Assembly (NCBI GenBank): GCA_026120185.1
Contig: JANUWF010001622.1
Location: 2,508,501 to 2,572,500, forward strand
From: Voacanga thouarsii
Lineage: Eukaryota > Streptophyta > Magnoliopsida > Gentianales > Apocynaceae
Direction: 5' to 3'
Length of the DNA stretch: 64,000 nucleotides
In this document: piece after piece, positions 58,738 to 64,000 of the stretch
Position numbering within the stretch: position 1 is the stretch's first letter
Layout: each line of letters starts with the position of its first letter
Made by a program: the position numbers and the translations under genes
Notes under the pieces: model-generated
Seen by the model: the letters and a program-made list of their open reading frames with translations, nothing else
Told to the model about the DNA's origin: nothing
Database searches by the model: none

Positions 58738-61002
58738 CTAAAAAAATGGATGGAAGCTAGTTCCACAATGAAATCCTAGACGGTTCCTTGGAGGTTGAAC
58801 TCGTTTCCGAGGCTGCTGTTGTTCTTCTTCAGGTGGCTCTTCCGGTTGTATTGTACCTTGCTCGTAACGGTGAGATGGACCGAGAGTATCTATAGAATGT
58901 CTGTGCCATATCTGAGACCGTCCAGAAGAAGGGCCGGCATCAAAATCATCAGCTGAAGATAAGTATCTAGTATCGAAGACTAGGTGCTGTGGAGTAATGA
59001 AATCAACTTGTCTATCTTCAACTTCTGCAGGATCACCTTGTTCATAATCGTGTACTGGTGAGTAGTGATCCTGCATAGGAATATCAAGTACAGCACGTCT
59101 ATATGCCCATCTACCCCCTCTCCGCACCGGGGGAACTCCATGATTGACTTCTTGCAGGATCGGAGGTATCGGTTGAGCAGTGTAACTTCGTCTAGTTGGC
59201 TCATAAGGCGGGTGGTTCAGACAACTTGCCTCACCAGCGGCGGTCAACGAACGCGTAGCGAGATCTATTATTGATGCAAACACCTGTCTACTCGCAGCAT
59301 CCGCATTTTGATAGCCTTCATTGCCCAGGTACAATATCCGATGCATCGAATCAGCCTATATATATATTTTGAAATGTCAATAAATTATTTTAATGTAAAT
59401 TATATATTTTATAATATTATGTAAGAAAATTTACGTACCAATACTTCTGTCGTCCCACCGCTCAATTGGTAGCCCGAAGGATTAGGTTGCGTTATAATTG
59501 GATTACCAATCAATCGTCTGGTATGAGTCCAATACCACGCTGCATAATCAGGCGAGACTATATTCTGACCGTAACTATGCTGTCCAAGTAGAACTGTTCC
59601 ATGCCGATTAATCCAATTCGTGAGATGTATTGAATCTATCTCGGGCCACCCTGCACCGGTAGTTCTCATGTCACGGGTATGCAAATTGTCACCGGTGTCA
59701 ACTGCAGCAGGTATAGTCTGCACAAATCCAAACTGCCGCATGACTCTATCTGGACGATGCACTTCTATTGTTTCCCAACAAATTAAGGATGTGATAGATG
59801 CCCAAATGTGTCGTCCATGAGTGCAATACGGGGGTAAGGTAGCCAACATGTGCTCATCATAAGGCTGCCAGATAAACTGTATAAAAGTAAATTGTCAGTG
59901 TTAATAATAAATAACGAATTTAAAATTAGAGTTGAAAGCAAATTAGTTGAAGTGAGACTTACATGATCATGCTGCATTCTATCTAACTGATCCCTATAGG
60001 TAAGAAGCACATGTGTCGGGGTACGTGTAAGCTCTAATGGTCCTTCCCATGCTGATCCTCTCGGGGCATGAGGATCAACATCATCAACTGGACGAACTCT
60101 ACTCAGTCTGATAGTAGGGATACGCTCCCAAGCCCACAACTATTTCAACATGAACAACCAATTCTTAAGAAAATAATATATTTATTATTAATTTATAATA
60201 CTAATTAGATTTTTTAAAAACGTGCGTTCCATACCTGAACCAATAATAATGGGCCACTAATGGTGTGTGCTCTGTAGGACGTAGCGTTGCACAAACAACG
60301 GTATAGATGAGCAAACGCTGCACTTCCCCAACTAAGGGTGCCAAATACCTCTAAATCACGAATGTGTTTAAGAAAGCGCAGATGTACTCTGTTGCCGGAC
60401 TTGTCTGAAAATAGAAAGCCTCTGATAAGCTGCATAATACGGCACCGTGTATGCTGCCCTATCATCTCCGGCGTCGCATCTGCAGGTAGTGGCTGGCTCA
60501 ATGCTCTCTCGAGCGAAATAACCTTCAATCTATATCCGTCAAGCTCCGTCAGAGTAGGTCGAAATCCTAGAAGCTTGTCGCACATGTCAATCAACTCTAC
60601 AGATGAATGTACGAAACGACTGATACAGATAGCATCACCGTCTACACGTAATCCAAAGAGAACCTCTATGTCCTGTAGGGTGATAGTAGCCTCTCCAACT
60701 GCAAAGTGAAACGTATGCGTCTCCTGACGCCATCTTTCCACTAATGCTGTTATCAGTGGATGGTCGATTTGCATGTAACATAAACGACGTAATCCACCAA
60801 AACCGGCAATATCCATGAGTTGCTCAATACGATGATCGAACGGTTGAGCCTCCCAAAACATGCTATCATTACGCTTTGTATTTAAAACGTCGCTGTATAA
60901 CTGTCCTACCCAAATATGTGACGACCTCTGCTTGTGTTGCAATCTCAACACGCCCGGTATAATAGGACCCGGCTCCACTCCGTGTGAAGTAGGCTCATAC
61001 AT
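58738..61002 (-). CDS. Plant mobile domain (PMD, MAIN-like) protein, four exons
   Basis: The PMD family includes host factors MAIN/MAIL1 (genome stability and silencing, partners of PP7-like phosphatases) and many transposon-carried relatives. Exons on the minus strand: 61002-60235, 60139-59963, 59876-59439, 59355-58738; all in phase, no stop, 666 residues. Conserved PMD parts: LMDIAGFGGLRRLCYMQIDH, ALVERWRQETHTFHFAVGEA, TITLQDIEVLFGLRVDGDAI, AFAHLYRCLCNATSYRAHTI, LWAWERIPTIR, YRDQLDRMQHDHFIWQPYDE, PDRVMRQFGFVQTIP. The C-terminal ~200 residues are low in structure and end in a Glu/Pro/Arg-rich tail. It sits just downstream of a MULE transposase on the same strand, so it is most likely the PMD gene of a MULE-type element rather than a single-copy host gene. 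Unlike its neighbour it is not visibly broken. Confidence 0.82.
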
Positions 61003-61222
61003 TCTATCCTAATTAATAGAATCGATTTAGGAAAATTAAAAATAAACGCAAAAGTAAGATGTATAGCAAACATCAAATTAAGTACAAAAAAATAAATACA
61101 AAAGTAAAGATAAATAATTTAATGCAAGCTGTATAACAAATATTAAAAATGTGGTTTACAATTAAGCAATGTATCTAAACAAATTTAGCTATCTAAATAT
61201 AAAACTTAAATAGATATCGCAT

Positions 61223-62781
61223 TCATTGTACAGAGCCGTGTGTGTAATTTCTCCTATTGTGTCCGCTGCGATGACAGGCGCCGCAACGAGGTGGTGAATC
61301 GGGATTACGTTTATCCATCTCATTTCGAATACGTGACGTCCGCAATCTATTCCTTTAACGATTTTTGAAACGGTGAGCAAACGGAGCCACGCTAAAGCCA
61401 GGATTACGCCAATAATCCTCGTGTGGAATGGGCCTGAACTGTGCTGTATAATTCATCCTATATGATAGTGTCGTATTTTCTGATGACACTAAGTCTCCAG
61501 GATTCAACCCCAATTGCTGACATGCTGCAAACGCATGCGAACAAGGTATTCCATAAATTTCTCATTTGCAACAGCTGCACTTCCTGGCCCCAATATCAAC
61601 CTTGTACGAGTTATTTCCCTTCTCGTGCTCACAATGCGGTGACACAATATTAAAAATCCCACGATCTCGGTTAAAAGCCAGTATACGGTGTGTTCTTCCT
61701 TTCGACATTTTCTTCACAAATTTGGCCCATATCCTAGAAGGAAAGTGATATCGCCCATGATTAGCCTCCTGTCTATGGTCATTGAAATACTTGACTATTT
61801 TTTTGAATGAAGAATCAACAATTACTTTGATGGGTAGTGCACGTATGCCCTTTACGACACTGTTGAAAGATTCTGCCAAATTGATTGTCATGTTGCCACA
61901 CCGATGCCCACCGTCATAAGCAAGCGTCCATTACTCTTTCGGAATAAAATCCAACCATGCCTTTGCTAGGGGTTTAGCAAATTAATTTCTTCCATAATCC
62001 TCAAAAATTTTCGCTATTTGCTTTGATCCTCGGTTACGTACATCAACTTCTTTAACTCATGCGTTTTGAACTTTGAATTAAAGTTACTTCGAATATGCCT
62101 AAGGCAAAATCTATGTACAGCCATTGGCTCTTGCCAGAGGGGTAGTCGATGAACTGCATTCACAATCCCAATGTGTCTATCAGATATTAAACAAACTTTT
62201 CGATCATTTAACACATGTTCTCTTAACAAGGTCAAAAACCACCCCCAACTGTCATTAGTTTCTTCGTCAACGACTGCAAATGCAAGAGGCAATATATGGT
62301 TATTGGCATCTTGACCCACCGCTGTTAATAGTTTTCCCCTGTATATACCCCTCAAAAAAGTCCCGTCAACACTGACCACCGGTTTCATGTGAGTAAATGC
62401 ATCAATACATGGTCCGAACGCCCAAAAAACATATCCAAAAGTCTTGGCCGCATTGCTATCCATAGGCAAGAAGTGCCACGCCACGACGGTACCAGAATTC
62501 GCATCTTGTAAGGCTTGCATATATCGTGGTAGCTGTGCGAATGAAGATGGCCAGTCCCCGTAGATCTCCTCAATAGCATTCCTGCGTGCGTTCCATCCTT
62601 TCCTGTATGACGGGGTGAAGTGCAATGTGTTATGAATATGACTATTTATTTCACTGACTTTAATCTCCGGATTATCATAAATCAAATGCAAGATGTGCCT
62701 CGCCATGAATTTCGCACTCATGTTTCGGTAGTTCCTTAGTGGGTAGAGCATTGCAGGTAGATTAGCGTGTCCATATTGCAT
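61223..62781 (-). pseudogene. MULE (Mutator-like) transposase, decayed
   Basis: The minus-strand reading follows a MURA-type transposase. The catalytic region has VVSVDGTFLRGIYRGKLLTA (first Asp), VCLISDRHIGIVNAVHRLPL (second Asp) and MTINLAESFNSVVK (Glu). A SWIM zinc finger follows (CSCC.., IYGIPCSHAFAACQQ) and a C-terminal zinc knuckle CGACHRSGHNRRNY whose last Cys is Tyr. Lesions: stops at 62014-62016, 61930-61932, 61562-61564 (a Trp site in the SWIM motif) and 61355-61357, plus a frameshift near 61985. The N-terminal DNA-binding part is missing: similarity stops at 62781, where a CACTA fragment on the other strand begins. It pairs with the PMD gene downstream. It cannot encode active transposase. 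Confidence 0.85.
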
Positions 62782-63540
62782 GGAACATACAAAGTATTTT
62801 CAGCTACAATTTGAGGGTAAAACATCTTGGTTCAATTATCATCACCGATTCTTGCCATTCGATCATCCGTTTAGAAAGGACACACGGTCATTCAGATGGG
62901 ATAGAGGACATAAATCTTCACCACATATGGAGCGGCTAACAGGAGACCAAGTATTTGCCTAGGTTTGCCATTTTCCAAGAATTACTGATTCAAGGTGTGA
63001 ATTGGGGAGGAGCGACGGGAGAGATGTGGAGCACAACTGGACAAAAAGAAGTATTTTTTGGGACTTGCCCTACTGGTGTATTCTGCTGGTGCCACATAAT
63101 ATAAACATCATGCATAATGAAAGAACGTATTTGATAATGTTTTTAACACTGTAATGGATGTGAAGGGGAAAACGAAAGACAATCTGAAGGCCCAACGTGA
63201 TATAGAGGCGTATTGTCATAGACCTGAATTACATGTCTGTGGAGTAGGTGAAGGAAAGGTATTCGTGCCTAAAGCATGCTACTCGTTGTCTGTTGAGGCT
63301 AAGAAAGCGTTACTTGACTGGGTGAAGAAATTGCAACTCCATGATGGATATACTTCGAACTTATCAAGGTGTGCTGATATGAAGGAGTTGACGATGTCTA
63401 GAATGAAAAGTCACGATTGCTATGTCTTTATGGAACGATTACTTCCAATTACTTTAAGAGAATTTCTTCCACTAAATGTATGCAGACACCTACTGGTCAG
63501 TGCCTTTCTTGGATCAACCCTCATCATTAGGAGGCGATGA
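62779..63540 (+). pseudogene. CACTA TNP2-type transposase (Transposase_21) fragment
   Basis: Plus-strand frames match the central and C-terminal part of the En/Spm TNP2 family: QFEGKTSWFNYHHRFLPFDH and PFRKD at 62790-62880, HNWTKRSIFW and LPYW near 63032-63072, then 63154-63540 MDVKGKTKDNLKAQRDIEAY, RPELHVCG, KACYSLSVEAKKALLDWVKK, LHDGYTSNLSRCADMKE, MKSHDCYVFMERLLPI. The N-terminal part is absent and a frame break lies between 62960 and 63150, so it is non-functional. It abuts the MULE transposase head to head at 62780. Confidence 0.82.
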
Positions 63541-63709
63541 GGGAGCGCTGGGGCAGAAAGGAGTTCCAGCGGATCTCGACCACTGCCAGGAGGAATAGGG
63601 GCCATTCCACGAGGACCGTATAGTAATTTCCTTCAATTATTAAGACATTTCGTATACTTGTTTTATTTTAATCCATTTTTAGTCTTTATTTTTATAAGTT
63701 ATTATTGTA

Positions 63710-64000
63710 ATTACAATGGCAGTAGATGGGCAATGGCTTTAACCATATTGAGATGTTTAAGAGGCTGCATATGTTCCAGAGTGAGGACAGACAGGGGCAA
63801 TACGTCAGCAAGTGTTCTCGCAAGACATTGGTAAATAAATTACAAATTTTTATTTACAGAATATTTTCTTCTTATTTTTATTTTATTTAATTAAATTTCA
63901 TACTTCTCAAATAATTTCAGGAGCACGTGATGACTGCCAAGGAGCGCTAGTCTCAGGCTTCTTCCAGTGGATTTACTAGTGCTACCTTTCCTGCCTTACC
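63710..64000 (+). pseudogene. CACTA second-gene (Transposase_24-like) C-terminal fragment, continues past the edge
   Basis: After the TNP2 fragment, a frame reads EMFKRLHMFQSEDRQGQYVS and KCSRKTL to a GT donor at ~63831. Past an AG acceptor near 63920 it reads EHVMTAKER, stop, SQASSSGFTSATFPALP. This resembles the CACTA-associated Ptta/Transposase_24 domain. It runs off the window at 64000, so the element's right end is not seen. Confidence 0.5.

Overview
The window is nuclear DNA of a flowering plant, almost certainly a eudicot. It has AT-rich intergenic DNA, GT..AG introns of plant type, plant-only families (DUO1-type MYB, RWP-RK, DUF1639, half-size ABCG, plant mobile domain) and plant transposons of most classes. 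I cannot name the species from sequence alone.

Layout. 1-3546 is repeat-rich and ends in a CACTA terminus with dense subterminal repeats. About 3967-5760 is a Helitron that carries an intron-containing, broken fragment of a NAP1 histone-chaperone gene and a near-perfect 34-bp RNA-type hairpin. 5761-7600 holds fold-back MITEs. 7603-12913 is a young Copia LTR retrotransposon on the minus strand (367-bp LTRs, TAATA target duplication). Its gag-to-integrase part is replaced by an antisense, intron-containing RKD (RWP-RK) pseudogene. 13405-35251 is the gene-rich core: DUF1639 protein (+), ABCG23-like transporter (+), small two-exon membrane protein (+), TIM21 (-), the male-germline MYB regulator DUO1 (+) and a histidine-phosphatase family gene (-). 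35.3-44.5 kb is AT-rich with two Stowaway-like MITEs and an unrecognised gene relic. 44515-45572 encodes an RRM-like protein (-), and 49358-52514 a farnesylatable cytosolic DnaJ/HSP40 (+). From 52.5 kb to the end the DNA is repetitive: MITEs, a cluster of palindromes, a ~385-bp tandem array, an intact-looking four-exon plant-mobile-domain gene next to a decayed MULE transposase (both minus), then a CACTA TNP2-type transposase fragment (+) running toward the right edge.

The host genes do not form a pathway; they are ordinary single-copy housekeeping or developmental loci separated by transposons. The most unusual object is the Copia element that captured an RKD gene antisense to its own transcript and apparently still transposed. 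The second is the NAP1-carrying Helitron with its hairpin. DUO1 and TIM21 are divergent and share about 2 kb that contains a decayed caulimovirid (pararetrovirus) reverse-transcriptase fragment.

All gene models below were spliced by eye, using reading phase, GT/AG sites and family similarity from memory. No alignment or database search was run.
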